A stretch of 64,000 bases of DNA, taken from Haematomicrobium sanguinis DSM 21259 (GTDB lineage: Bacteria; Actinomycetota; Actinomycetes; Actinomycetales; Micrococcaceae). The translations under genes were made by a program, and so were the position numbers. Positions 42,987 to 50,938 of the stretch are shown here, one piece after another. Under the pieces are notes generated by a model. That model was given only the letters and a program-made list of their open reading frames with translations. It made no database searches and was not told where the DNA came from. The DNA lies in NCBI RefSeq assembly GCF_000688395.1, contig NZ_JIAG01000001.1, positions 186,001-250,000 on the forward strand. The letters run 5' to 3'. Numbering within the stretch: position 1 is the stretch's first letter; each line of letters opens with the position of its first letter.

Positions 42987-43468
42987 TAGATAACCCGAGA
43001 CATTTCTTCTTCCGCCGAAGTCGCGCGCCGCAACAGTGAATACATGGCCACGAGTGTGCAATTCAGGGTCACTCCCACTAGTGCTAGAACGAGCAAACTA
43101 TACATGGGGCCCGGCGGAGCCAGCTTACTGATAAAAAGGCCGACAAATGCGGCAAGAGTCAAAACGGTAGCAGCCAGTGTTGTCCAAATGAGCGCCTTGA
43201 CCCAAGGAAACGCGCGCTTGGAGAAGATGTCTGTATCAAGGCTCAACGAAAGGAGTTTCCACAGAACTACTGCAAACAATTGTCCACACCCAATGAGCGC
43301 GATACCCCAAGCAACGGCCGGGACAGCGGCCCACCGTAGGTCCGGTTCCATCTGGACTTCACTCGATACAAGACTTGGCAAAAGCACCTGGAACAGCAAA
43401 CCCACTAGCACTAAGAGAGCGATGGCAACCTTAGCCGCAAGTGCCGCCACCTTGACGAGGGATCCCAT
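42986..43468 (-). CDS. DUF2975 membrane protein
   Basis: This 160-residue protein has four hydrophobic helices, beginning LAAKVAIALLVLVGLLFQVL, and loops containing LDTDIFSKRAFPWVK as in DUF2975 proteins. The role of this family is not known; it always seems to travel with a YozG-like regulator. I chose the ATG at 43468, which gives a normal N-terminus. The open frame upstream crosses the operator and part of repeat D2. Confidence 0.85.
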   Translation of the reverse strand: MGSLVKVAALAAKVAIALLVLVGLLFQVLLPSLVSSEVQMEPDLRWAAVPAVAWGIALIGCGQLFAVVLWKLLSLSLDTDIFSKRAFPWVKALIWTTLAATVLTLAAFVGLFISKLAPPGPMYSLLVLALVGVTLNCTLVAMYSLLRRATSAEEEMSRVI

Positions 43469-43475
43469 GATCGTC

Positions 43476-43507
43476 CTATCGTTTATCGATATATCGATAA
43501 ACGATAG
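43476..43507. promoter_or_regulatory. Perfect 32-bp palindrome, probable operator of the XRE/DUF2975 operon
   Basis: The half-site is CTATCGTTTATCGATA, followed by its exact reverse complement. It ends 7 nt before the DUF2975 start codon, so a bound regulator would cover the promoter or the translation start. No similar site was noticed elsewhere in the window. Confidence 0.85.
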
Positions 43508-43551
43508 CATAGATGCTTTCGATTCCATGCAGGTGATCAGGCCCGCGGGGT

Positions 43552-43647
43552 GCGGAACGGTACAACCTTGGGGGCTCATCGTAAGGGGCTACCCCGCAAA
43601 TTCAGGGGCCTCCGCCGCGCTCGGGCCTCAATGTTGCACGGAACCGC
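43552..43647. repeat. Imperfect palindromic element D2
   Basis: This is a second, directly oriented copy of element D1 with most of its 96 nt alignable. Its right end comes within 3 nt of the stop codon of the deoxyribosyltransferase-like gene (43651). D1 and D2 bracket the XRE/DUF2975 pair. Confidence 0.88.
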
Positions 43648-43650
43648 CCG

Positions 43651-43956
43651 CTAGTCTCGGGCGTTGGTGTCGGTAAAAACCACGGGCTTCCCGAGTGAAC
43701 GCGCATACTCGATTTCACGTGTCGCTGATTCGCCCAGATAGCCGCCAGGGTTCACGACGAGCACACGATCGGCCAGGTCGATCTTGCGTAGGTGTAGGTC
43801 CCCCAAGATCGCTTTTTGCTCCTCATTGACAGGACCGGATTCGACCGGGCTCAGAACAATGACACCGCTCAAGCTCAAGTCACGATTGGCAGCGCGCATC
43901 TCATCAAGAAACCGCATTGACCCGCAAATGCACACAATCTCAACTCGTTCTGGCAC
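43651..43956 (-). CDS. Nucleoside 2-deoxyribosyltransferase-like / DUF4406-type protein
   Basis: This 101-residue protein has an N-terminal ICGSMRFLDEM and a C-terminal VLVVNPGGYLGESATREIEY, then ARSLGKPVVF. That is the fold signature of small deoxyribosyltransferase-like proteins found in phages and genomic islands. Some relatives act on nucleosides; others have no known activity. It starts with GTG 3 nt after the HTH gene stop, so it belongs to that transcript. Confidence 0.78.
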   Translation of the reverse strand: MPERVEIVCICGSMRFLDEMRAANRDLSLSGVIVLSPVESGPVNEEQKAILGDLHLRKIDLADRVLVVNPGGYLGESATREIEYARSLGKPVVFTDTNARD

Positions 43957-43959
43957 GCC

Positions 43960-44415
43960 TCAGTAAATCACGAGTTTTGCCGCAAGGGACGGCGCCCGCA
44001 TTTCTCGGGCGATTTCTTCGACTGCCACGAGCACATCCATGGACGGGGTGACTTTGCCAGTGAGATAGGAATTGAGCCTGGTACGTGAGGTCCCGATTCG
44101 TCCCGCCAACTCGGCCTCTGTCATTTGTGTGCCGTAAAACGCTTCTCGCAATCGCTCCAACGCGATTTGGGCAGGAGTGCGTTCCGCCCTTGCTAACAGT
44201 AGTTTCACCAGAGCGACAGTGGACGCCGATTCCGCCGCGTCCAAGGCTTCCTCCAGAGTCGGACGCAAGTCCGAGTTCGCGCGCACGGCGTCAACGAGCT
44301 TGCGCCAATCCTTGGCAAAGCCGCGATCTATGGCCGCGAGCATCCCCTCAAAGCCCCACTCCTCAACAGGGTCAGTAGGATTCGAGTCAATATTCCTGAA
44401 CTTTAGCGCCATCAT
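43960..44415 (-). CDS. HTH protein, probable antitoxin of an AbiEii-type toxin-antitoxin pair
   Basis: This 151-residue protein has an N-terminal helical part (FRNIDSNPTDPVEEWGFEGM) and a C-terminal HTH (MTEAELAGRIGTSRTRLNSY, then LTGKVTPSMDVLVAV). Actinobacterial proteins of this layout are usually paired with an AbiEii/AbiGii-family nucleotidyltransferase. Such a gene lies directly upstream here but is broken. Start at 44415 or one codon later. Confidence 0.78.
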   Translation of the reverse strand: MMALKFRNIDSNPTDPVEEWGFEGMLAAIDRGFAKDWRKLVDAVRANSDLRPTLEEALDAAESASTVALVKLLLARAERTPAQIALERLREAFYGTQMTEAELAGRIGTSRTRLNSYLTGKVTPSMDVLVAVEEIAREMRAPSLAAKLVIY

Positions 44416-44426
44416 CTTGCCTCTTT

Positions 44427-44757
44427 CTACACCAGGCGTTCGGCCAGTTTCCGAGATTCGGCAACCACCTCATCCCAGTCCTGCCAACGACGGATCAACA
44501 CCTTATATCGAGGAAGTTCCGCAATGCTCATCCCATCCTTTGGTGCGGGAGCGACGAGTTGCCGCGCCAGTTGCGAGCGTACCGAGTCATCCTCGGGCGA
44601 TCTCATCCACGGTGGGCACCGTGATGACCGACCGGGAAGGGAGCTCCACTTGTTGCACTTCTAGCGGTCGCGCCCTGATCAGCTGCCGAACGCCCGCTTC
44701 TATTCCGCCAAGTTCCCCAAAGATAATCTTGCCCGCGTCGTAGTCAGGCTGTATCAC
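44427..44757 (-). pseudogene. AbiEii/AbiGii-family nucleotidyltransferase toxin remnant
   Basis: The first frame (from a GTG near 44757) reads IQPDYDAGKIIFGELGGIEA and PSRSVITVPTVDEIARG, then meets a stop. A second frame resumes SVRSQLARQLVAPAPKDGMS, YKVLIRRWQDWDEVVAES and ends at 44427. These are the front and back of an AbiEii-type toxin. The middle block, typically about 45 residues with an RRNQTRDYLDVAAL-like core, is missing. The antitoxin gene follows 11 nt later and is intact. Confidence 0.75.
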
Positions 44758-44766
44758 TTTTGATAC
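44751..44766. promoter_or_regulatory. Short inverted repeat at the start of the broken toxin gene
   Basis: GTATCA-CTTT-TGATAC overlaps the presumed start of the toxin remnant, 25 nt past the ssuA stop. It could be the autoregulatory site of the toxin-antitoxin operon. Confidence 0.45.
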
Positions 44767-44791
44767 ATCACTTGTCTCGTGTCGGAAAGGC

Positions 44792-46015
44792 CTATTCGGC
44801 CCCGAGACCCGCCGCGCTCACCGGGTTCTTGCCGCGCTCGGCCAGCAGCTCGTTCAAGATGCGCAAATCGAATAACCCGGTGACATCGGCATCCTTCGTC
44901 ACTCCGGCGGCCACGCCGTTCCGTAGCAGAATCGGGTAAAGCGACGCGTTCGGGTCGGCGGTGAACGCTAAATTCTGCACCGACGTCTCCAGCACCGAGG
45001 GCGGAAGTCCAGCACCGGCAGTTGCCTTGAGCCCGTCGTTGACCACCGAAAGCGTCGCTCCCGGATCGGAACGCAGCCCAGAAACCAACCAATCCTTCGT
45101 CTCCAACTCCGCCGCAAGCAACTTCTTTACCGTCGCCGGATACTTCTTCAGAAACTCGGTATTGACCGCAAGCGCAGTAGTCGGAAAGGCGCCGTTCTCC
45201 CACAGCGACGACTCATCCACCAAGACCCGCGCCCCCGCTTCCTGCACCAACCGCGTACTCCACGGCTCCGGCAGCCACGCCCCATCGATCGCGCCGTCGC
45301 GAAACAGTTGCAACGTCCGGGCGTTGGCCGTTGGATTGATCGTCACATCCGAGCCGCCGGTGGTATCCACCAAGAGCCCGTTTTGCTTGAGCCACACCCG
45401 CAGCGCCACGTCCTGCGTGCCACCCAAATTTGGCGTCGCCAGGGTCGCGCCGCGTAAATCCGACGCCGACTTCACCCCCTCACGCACCACCAGTTGCGCC
45501 CCACCGGAGGCCGCGCCAGACACAATTCGCACCGATTCCCCGCCGGATTGCACAAAAGAATTGATGGCCGGATTCGGCCCCAAGTACGCCGCATCAATCG
45601 CACCGGCGTTCAGCGCTTCCACCGCCGCCGGGCCCGCATTAAAAATCTGCGTTTCCAACCGTGTCGCCCCCAGCGCTGACTGATACTCACCCTTCTGCAC
45701 CCCGGCCACCGGGAGAGCGTGCGTCACATTGCCGAAGTAACCAAGCCGCAACACCTCCGCATCCCCAGAAGCGGTATCCACCGGAAACTCCGCGAGCGCA
45801 CCAGCGCCAGCCCCAGCAGCATCAACACCGTCACCCGCCGAAGCAGCATTAGCCGCCAACCGCGCGCCCAAGAACCCCGAACCCACGGCGAGCAAAACCG
45901 CTAAGGCAAGGATCGCCGTCGTAATTTCCACCCGGCGCGAGCGCAATATCAGCCCGCGGCGGCGCGGCTCGCGCGGCACCACCTCGATGCGCACGGTTTT
46001 GATCGGTTCGCTCAT
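44792..46015 (-). CDS. ssuA: ABC transporter substrate-binding protein, sulfonate/taurine type (SsuA-like)
   Basis: This 407-residue protein has a long basic N-region (EPRRRGLILRSRRVEITTAI), one membrane helix and a periplasmic-binding fold of the NMT1/SsuA type: LRLGYFGNVTHALPVAGVQK, AAYLGPNPAINSFVQSGGES and AWLPEPWSTRLVQEAG. There is no lipobox, so it may be held by an uncleaved anchor. Its start codon follows the cysN stop directly. It belongs with ssuBC, from which it is now separated. Confidence 0.88.
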   Translation of the reverse strand: MSEPIKTVRIEVVPREPRRRGLILRSRRVEITTAILALAVLLAVGSGFLGARLAANAASAGDGVDAAGAGAGALAEFPVDTASGDAEVLRLGYFGNVTHALPVAGVQKGEYQSALGATRLETQIFNAGPAAVEALNAGAIDAAYLGPNPAINSFVQSGGESVRIVSGAASGGAQLVVREGVKSASDLRGATLATPNLGGTQDVALRVWLKQNGLLVDTTGGSDVTINPTANARTLQLFRDGAIDGAWLPEPWSTRLVQEAGARVLVDESSLWENGAFPTTALAVNTEFLKKYPATVKKLLAAELETKDWLVSGLRSDPGATLSVVNDGLKATAGAGLPPSVLETSVQNLAFTADPNASLYPILLRNGVAAGVTKDADVTGLFDLRILNELLAERGKNPVSAAGLGAE

Positions 46016-47368
46016 TCAGACCACCATCCCGGCGGCGAGCGTGTTGCCATCGGTCGCGTCAATGACGAGGAACGCGCCGGTCGCGCGGTGGCGGGCGTAC
46101 GGCTCGACTGGGAGCGCGCTCGCGAGGGTCAGCGTCACGTCGCCGATGTCGTTGAGTTCCAGCGCCTCCGCCGGCGCGAGCTCAAACGAGCCAAGGTCAA
46201 TCCGCCCGCCGAGACCGCCGATGCGCGCCTGCACCGTCCGCGTGCCGTGTTTGACGAGCACCCGCTGCCCGGTGCGCGCGGGCTTCGGCGACAGCCACGC
46301 GAGCCGCGCGCCGATCTCGCGCCGCGGCTCGGGAACCTCACCGACCGCAAGCACGTCACCGCGCGCAATATCCAGGTTGGCATCCAAACGCACGACGACG
46401 GACTGGCCCACTCCCGCACGCCCCGCACCGTGGCGCTGGGGTGCTTGGGCGGGCGGGAAGTCGATTGCGGTGACCGTGGCCTGCCCGGCGCGCGTGGGGT
46501 CTGCGGGACCTGCGGAAATACTGCCGAGGACGGTGATCTTGTCGCCGGTCGTCAGTGTTCCGGAAACGATTTGCCCGGCGTACCCGCGATAGTCGCGGAA
46601 CTCGTCCGGGCTGAGCCCGGGAGCGAGGCCACCCTGGGGCCGAATTACGAGTTGGACAGGCATGCGGAAGGGCTCTTGCTCGTCGGTGTGCTCGCGGGCC
46701 GGGAGAATTTCTAAGGTGTCCAGCAGTGTGGCGCCGGTGTACCAGGGCGTGCGGTTGGAGGATTCCACCACGTTGTCTCCCTCCAGCGCTGAGATAGGGA
46801 TGACCGCGATGTCCCCGACCGAGCGGGATGCGGTGTGGTGGCGCGCATAGGCGCTCGCGAGTTCGCGAATATCCGTCTCGATGTGCGCGAAGGTCTCCGC
46901 CGAAAAACCGACGAGGTCCATCTTGTTAATCGCAAACACCACGTGCGGCACCCGCAACAATTGGGTGACCGCGAAGTGCCGCCGGGTTTGCTCCTGCACG
47001 CCGTTACGGGCGTCCACCAGAATCACCACCGCGTCCGCGGTGGACGCGCCGGTCACGGTGTTCTTGGTGTACTGCACGTGCCCGGGGCAGTCGGCCAGAA
47101 TAAAGGTTCGCCGCGCAGTGGCGAAGTAGCGGTATGCGACGTCGATGGTGATGCCTTGTTCCCGTTCGGCGCGCAGCCCATCGGTCAAGAGCGCCAAGTC
47201 CACGGCCTCCGAGTCCGTACCGCCGAAACCGCGCTCCCGGCTGGTGCGGGAGATCGCGTCGAGTTGGTCGGCCAGGATGGATTTGGAGTCGTGCAGGAGC
47301 CGGCCCACGAAGGTGGATTTGCCGTCATCCACCGAACCGGCGGTGGCAAAGCGAAAGAGTGTGCTCAT
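46016..47368 (-). CDS. cysN: Sulfate adenylyltransferase subunit 1 (GTPase)
   Basis: CysN drives APS formation by CysD through GTP hydrolysis. EF-Tu-like motifs are GSVDDGKSTFVGRLLHD (P-loop), DCPGHVQYTKN (G3) and NKMDLV (G4). The length of 450 residues fits CysN alone without a fused CysC kinase. It overlaps cysD by one base (TAATG) and abuts ssuA. Confidence 0.96.
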   Translation of the reverse strand: MSTLFRFATAGSVDDGKSTFVGRLLHDSKSILADQLDAISRTSRERGFGGTDSEAVDLALLTDGLRAEREQGITIDVAYRYFATARRTFILADCPGHVQYTKNTVTGASTADAVVILVDARNGVQEQTRRHFAVTQLLRVPHVVFAINKMDLVGFSAETFAHIETDIRELASAYARHHTASRSVGDIAVIPISALEGDNVVESSNRTPWYTGATLLDTLEILPAREHTDEQEPFRMPVQLVIRPQGGLAPGLSPDEFRDYRGYAGQIVSGTLTTGDKITVLGSISAGPADPTRAGQATVTAIDFPPAQAPQRHGAGRAGVGQSVVVRLDANLDIARGDVLAVGEVPEPRREIGARLAWLSPKPARTGQRVLVKHGTRTVQARIGGLGGRIDLGSFELAPAEALELNDIGDVTLTLASALPVEPYARHRATGAFLVIDATDGNTLAAGMVV

Positions 47369-48342
47369 TAGAAGTACCCGTCCCTTTTTCGGTCCTCCAT
47401 GGCTGCTTCGGAGATCCGGTCATCCGCGCGAGTTGCCCCGCGCTCGGTCAGTGTTGACGCGGCGACCTCGAGGACCACGTCCTGCACAGTGGCCGCTTCG
47501 GAAAGTACGGCGCCGGTGCAGGACATGTCCCCCACCGTGCGGTAGCGCACCCGCTGAACGTCCACCCGCTCCGACTCGCGCGGCCGCGAGTACTCCCCCA
47601 CGGCCATCCACATACCATCACGGCGAAACACCTCCCGCTCATGCGCGTAATAAATGCTCGGCAACTCGATTCCCTCGCGGGCGATGTACCGCCAGATATC
47701 GAGCTCGGTCCAATTGCTGATCGGGAACGCGCGCACGTGCTGGCCCGGCGTGTGCCGCCCGTTATACAAGTTCCACAGTTCCGGTCGCTGATTGCGCGGG
47801 TCCCACTGGCCGAATTCATCGCGCAGGGACAGGATGCGCTCCTTGGCTCGCGCTTTATCCTCGTCACGGCGCGCGCCACCAAAGACGGCATCGAACCGGT
47901 TTGCGGCGATCGCGTCCAGCAGTGGCTGGGTTTGCAACGGATTGCGAGTGCCGTCCGCGCGCTCCACGAGCTCGCCGCGGTCCAGGTAGTCCTGCACACT
48001 CGCCACCACGAGGTTGATGCCCAAACGCTCTACCGTGGCATCCCGGAACGCCAGCACCTCCGGGAAGTTGTGGCCGGTATCCACATGCAACACCGGGAAC
48101 GGGATGTGCGCGGGCCAGAGCGCCTTCGCCGCCAGGTGCAACATCACGACCGAATCCTTGCCGCCAGAAAACAGCATGGCCGGCCGCTCGAACTCGGCCA
48201 CCACCTCGCGAATAATGTGGATCGACTCCGACTCCAAGGCATCTAAAGTGGCATGGGCGGCGAGGTCGGCACCCGGGTGAGGCACCGCCGTCGTACGTTT
48301 TTCCCCGGCGCGCTGGCGCGCCGCGTCTACTACTGTGCTCAT
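47368..48342 (-). CDS. cysD: Sulfate adenylyltransferase subunit 2
   Basis: CysD is the catalytic ATP sulfurylase subunit. The PP-loop is FSGGKDSVVMLHLA. Other family stretches are HVDTGHNFPEVLAFRD, FGGARRDEDKARAKERILS and PISNWTELDIWRYIA. I chose the ATG at 48342 (324 residues), which overlaps the cysH stop as ATGA. Confidence 0.96.
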   Translation of the reverse strand: MSTVVDAARQRAGEKRTTAVPHPGADLAAHATLDALESESIHIIREVVAEFERPAMLFSGGKDSVVMLHLAAKALWPAHIPFPVLHVDTGHNFPEVLAFRDATVERLGINLVVASVQDYLDRGELVERADGTRNPLQTQPLLDAIAANRFDAVFGGARRDEDKARAKERILSLRDEFGQWDPRNQRPELWNLYNGRHTPGQHVRAFPISNWTELDIWRYIAREGIELPSIYYAHEREVFRRDGMWMAVGEYSRPRESERVDVQRVRYRTVGDMSCTGAVLSEAATVQDVVLEVAASTLTERGATRADDRISEAAMEDRKRDGYF

Positions 48343-49058
48343 ACGTGAAGCCCGCATTCTGTTTTGGAGGTACCCGCCCAGCGACCGGAGCGGGGGTCTT
48401 CGCCGGGGGCGACCGGGCGTGTGCACGGTTCGCAGCCGATCGAGGGGTAGCCGAAGTCCAGCAGCAAGTTGAGCGGGGCGTCGTGTTTGTGTGCGTAATC
48501 CATGAGTTCGTCGAAGGTCCAGGCTGCCAGCGGGTTGACCTTGATCAGGCCGTTCTTCTCATCCCAAGTCACCAGCGGCGTGTTGGCGCGGGTGGGGGCT
48601 TCGTCGCGGCGCACCCCGGTGATCCACACCCGGTAGTTTTGTAGCGATGTGTGTAGCGGGGCGACCTTGCGCAGTTGGCAGCAGAGCGCAGGGTTGGTGG
48701 CATAGAGGTCCTTGCCGTGCTGCGCGTCCTGCTCCGCGACGGTGAGTTCGGGGAGCACGTCCACAACGTTGACGTCCAGCCGCTCGGCAACCACGTCCCG
48801 GGTTATGCGCGTCTCGGTGAAGTGGTAGCCGGTGTCTAGAAAAAGCACGTCAACGCCGGGCAGGTGCTCGGCTACCAGGTGGGGCAGGACCGCGTCCGCC
48901 ATCGAGCATGCGACGGCCACCTCGCTGGGCTTGAAATGCTCGGCGAGCCATTGCAGAAGTTCGACGGCGCGTGGCTCGCTTTCGCCGTTCTCTTGCCTTT
49001 CGCCGAGGTGCTTTGCGTAATTGTCCGCGAGTGCGCGGTCTGTGGTGGTCGTGCTCAT
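48339..49058 (-). CDS. cysH: Assimilatory adenylylsulfate (APS) reductase
   Basis: This 239-residue reductase has the paired cysteines of the [4Fe-4S] type: CCQLRK at about residue 131 and CEPC at about residue 205. The catalytic ECGLH is at the C-terminus. That cysteine set marks APS reductases rather than PAPS reductases. No cysC kinase is present, which fits direct APS reduction. It is coupled to sir and cysD by ATGA overlaps at both ends. Confidence 0.94.
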   Translation of the reverse strand: MSTTTTDRALADNYAKHLGERQENGESEPRAVELLQWLAEHFKPSEVAVACSMADAVLPHLVAEHLPGVDVLFLDTGYHFTETRITRDVVAERLDVNVVDVLPELTVAEQDAQHGKDLYATNPALCCQLRKVAPLHTSLQNYRVWITGVRRDEAPTRANTPLVTWDEKNGLIKVNPLAAWTFDELMDYAHKHDAPLNLLLDFGYPSIGCEPCTRPVAPGEDPRSGRWAGTSKTECGLHV

Positions 49059-50788
49059 GTGAGTGACTCCTCGTCAGCGCGGTGGGCCCAGTGGGCGAAT
49101 GTTTCGTGTGGGTCTTTGGTCGCGAGGTAGCGGCGCACGATTTTTTCGACGTAGTCGGGAAGGTTCTCGGCGGTGACCTTGAGGCCGCGTACCGTGCGGC
49201 CGAGCCCCGCCTCTTCCCGGGTGTTTGAGGCCAGCCCGCCGCCCAAGTGGACTTGGAAGCCGGGGGTTTGGCCACCGTCCGCATCGGGGAGCAGTTGGCC
49301 CTTGAGCCCGATGTCTGCGGTTTGGATGCGTGCGCAAGAGTTGGGGCAGCCGTTGACGTGCAGGGTGATCGGGGTGTCGAGCTCGATCCCGGCGAGGCGG
49401 CGCTCAAGTTCTGCGATCGCTTCGGTCGCGGTGATTTTGGATTCGACGATGGCGAGTTTGCAGTATTCGATGCCGGTGCAGGCGATGGTGGAGCGCCGGA
49501 AGGGCGAGGGCTTGGCGGTGAGGCCGAGTTCTTCGGTGCGCTTGAGGACGGTGTCAACGCTGTCGGCGGGAATGTCCAAGAGCACAAGCTTTTGGTGCGG
49601 GGTGGTGCGCAGTCGCGTGGAGCCGTGGGCTCCGAGAATGTCGGCGAGCGCGATGAGTTTTTCGCCGCTCACGCGACCGACGGTGGGGGTCACGCCGATG
49701 AAGGTGCGGCCGTCTTTTTGTGGGTGGACGCCGACGTGGTCCCCCGGCGTGGTGGGTTGCGCAGGCGGCGGGCCGTCGGGAAGCGAATAGCCCAGGTATT
49801 CGTCTTCGAGGACCTGGCGGAACTTTTCCGGGCCCCAGTCGGCGAGGAGGAACTTCAGGCGGGCTTTGTTCCGCAGGCGGCGGTAGCCGTAGTCGCGGAA
49901 GATGGAGGTGACGCCGACCCAAACATCGGCCGCTTGTTCTTGGGAGACGAAGACGCCGAGGCGTTCGGCGAGCCGTGGCGCTACCGAGAGGCCGCCGCCG
50001 ACCCAGAGGTCGTACCCGGGGCCGTGCTCGGGGTGGTCAATGCCGACGAGGGATATGTCGTTAATCTCGTGGACGACGTCCTGGCTCGGGTGCCCGGTGA
50101 TGGCGGTCTTGAATTTGCGGGGCAGGTTAGCCAGTTCCTTGTCGCCGATGAATCGGGCGGCAAGTTCCTCGATGACCGGGGTTGGGTCGATGATTTCGTC
50201 TTGGGCGATGCCGGCGACCGGGGAGCCGAGGATCACGCGCGGGACGTCGCCGCATGCCTCGGTGGTGGACAGGCCGACCGCTTCCAAGCGGCGCCAAATT
50301 TCGGGAACGTCTTCGACTTGTACCCAGTGGAGCTGGATGTTCTGCCGATCGGTGAGATCGGCGGAATTGCGGGCGAAGTCCACGGAAATCTGCCCGATGG
50401 TGCGCAATTGCTGTGTGGTCAGTGCGCCTCCGTCGATGCGGACGCGAAGCATAAAGTATTTGTCTTCAAGCTCTTCCGGGCTCAGCGTGGCCGTCTTCCC
50501 GCCGTCAATGCCGGGCTTCCGCTGCGTGTAAAGACCCCACCATCGGAAGCGGCCGTGCAGGTCATCCGGGTCAATCGAGTCGAAACCCTTTTTGGAGTAG
50601 ACCTGTTCGATGCGCTCGCGGACGTTGAGACCGTTGTCCTCTTGCTTGAACGCTTCGTTCGCGTTCAGCGGGGTGGTGCCGTCGATTTTCCACTGCCCGT
50701 TGGGGCGCGCTTTGCGTTCCGGACGCGCGGAGCTTGCGCTGCCCTCGCGGCGTTTGGAGGTGGAGGTGTCGCTGGCGGTCAGGCTCAT
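49055..50788 (-). CDS. sir: Ferredoxin-dependent sulfite reductase (siroheme, [4Fe-4S])
   Basis: This 577-residue enzyme reduces sulfite to sulfide with six electrons. The cluster/siroheme cysteines are in CTGIEYCKLA and NGCPNSCARIQTADIG. Two ferredoxin-like half domains are seen at MLRVRIDGGALTTQQLRTIG and FIGVTPTVGRVSGEKLIALA. It is the first gene of the sir-cysH-cysD-cysN-ssuA operon. The nitrite reductase family is close, but the sulfate-assimilation context is decisive. Confidence 0.95.
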   Translation of the reverse strand: MSLTASDTSTSKRREGSASSARPERKARPNGQWKIDGTTPLNANEAFKQEDNGLNVRERIEQVYSKKGFDSIDPDDLHGRFRWWGLYTQRKPGIDGGKTATLSPEELEDKYFMLRVRIDGGALTTQQLRTIGQISVDFARNSADLTDRQNIQLHWVQVEDVPEIWRRLEAVGLSTTEACGDVPRVILGSPVAGIAQDEIIDPTPVIEELAARFIGDKELANLPRKFKTAITGHPSQDVVHEINDISLVGIDHPEHGPGYDLWVGGGLSVAPRLAERLGVFVSQEQAADVWVGVTSIFRDYGYRRLRNKARLKFLLADWGPEKFRQVLEDEYLGYSLPDGPPPAQPTTPGDHVGVHPQKDGRTFIGVTPTVGRVSGEKLIALADILGAHGSTRLRTTPHQKLVLLDIPADSVDTVLKRTEELGLTAKPSPFRRSTIACTGIEYCKLAIVESKITATEAIAELERRLAGIELDTPITLHVNGCPNSCARIQTADIGLKGQLLPDADGGQTPGFQVHLGGGLASNTREEAGLGRTVRGLKVTAENLPDYVEKIVRRYLATKDPHETFAHWAHRADEESLT

Positions 50789-50872
50789 GCAAAGAGCGTA
50801 TGGGCAGTGCCTGGCGGTGATGAAGCTCGGCTACACGCCCCGTCACGGTGTGACACATTTTGTAACGTAGAA

Positions 50873-50891
50873 GATTTCATTGATCGAAATC
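50873..50891. promoter_or_regulatory. Inverted repeat upstream of sir
   Basis: GATTTC-ATTGATC-GAAATC lies about 85 nt upstream of the sir start in an AT-rich stretch. It is a candidate operator for sulfur regulation of the cys operon. No sulfur regulator gene is in the window. Confidence 0.4.
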
Positions 50892-50938
50892 AAAGAATGA
50901 CCTGCACCTACGTGCGGATTGAAAGCGCGGATACACGG

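Noticed and set aside
42671-43647. Insertion sequence or composite transposon
   Set aside because: D1 and D2 flank no transposase and show no clear target-site duplication.
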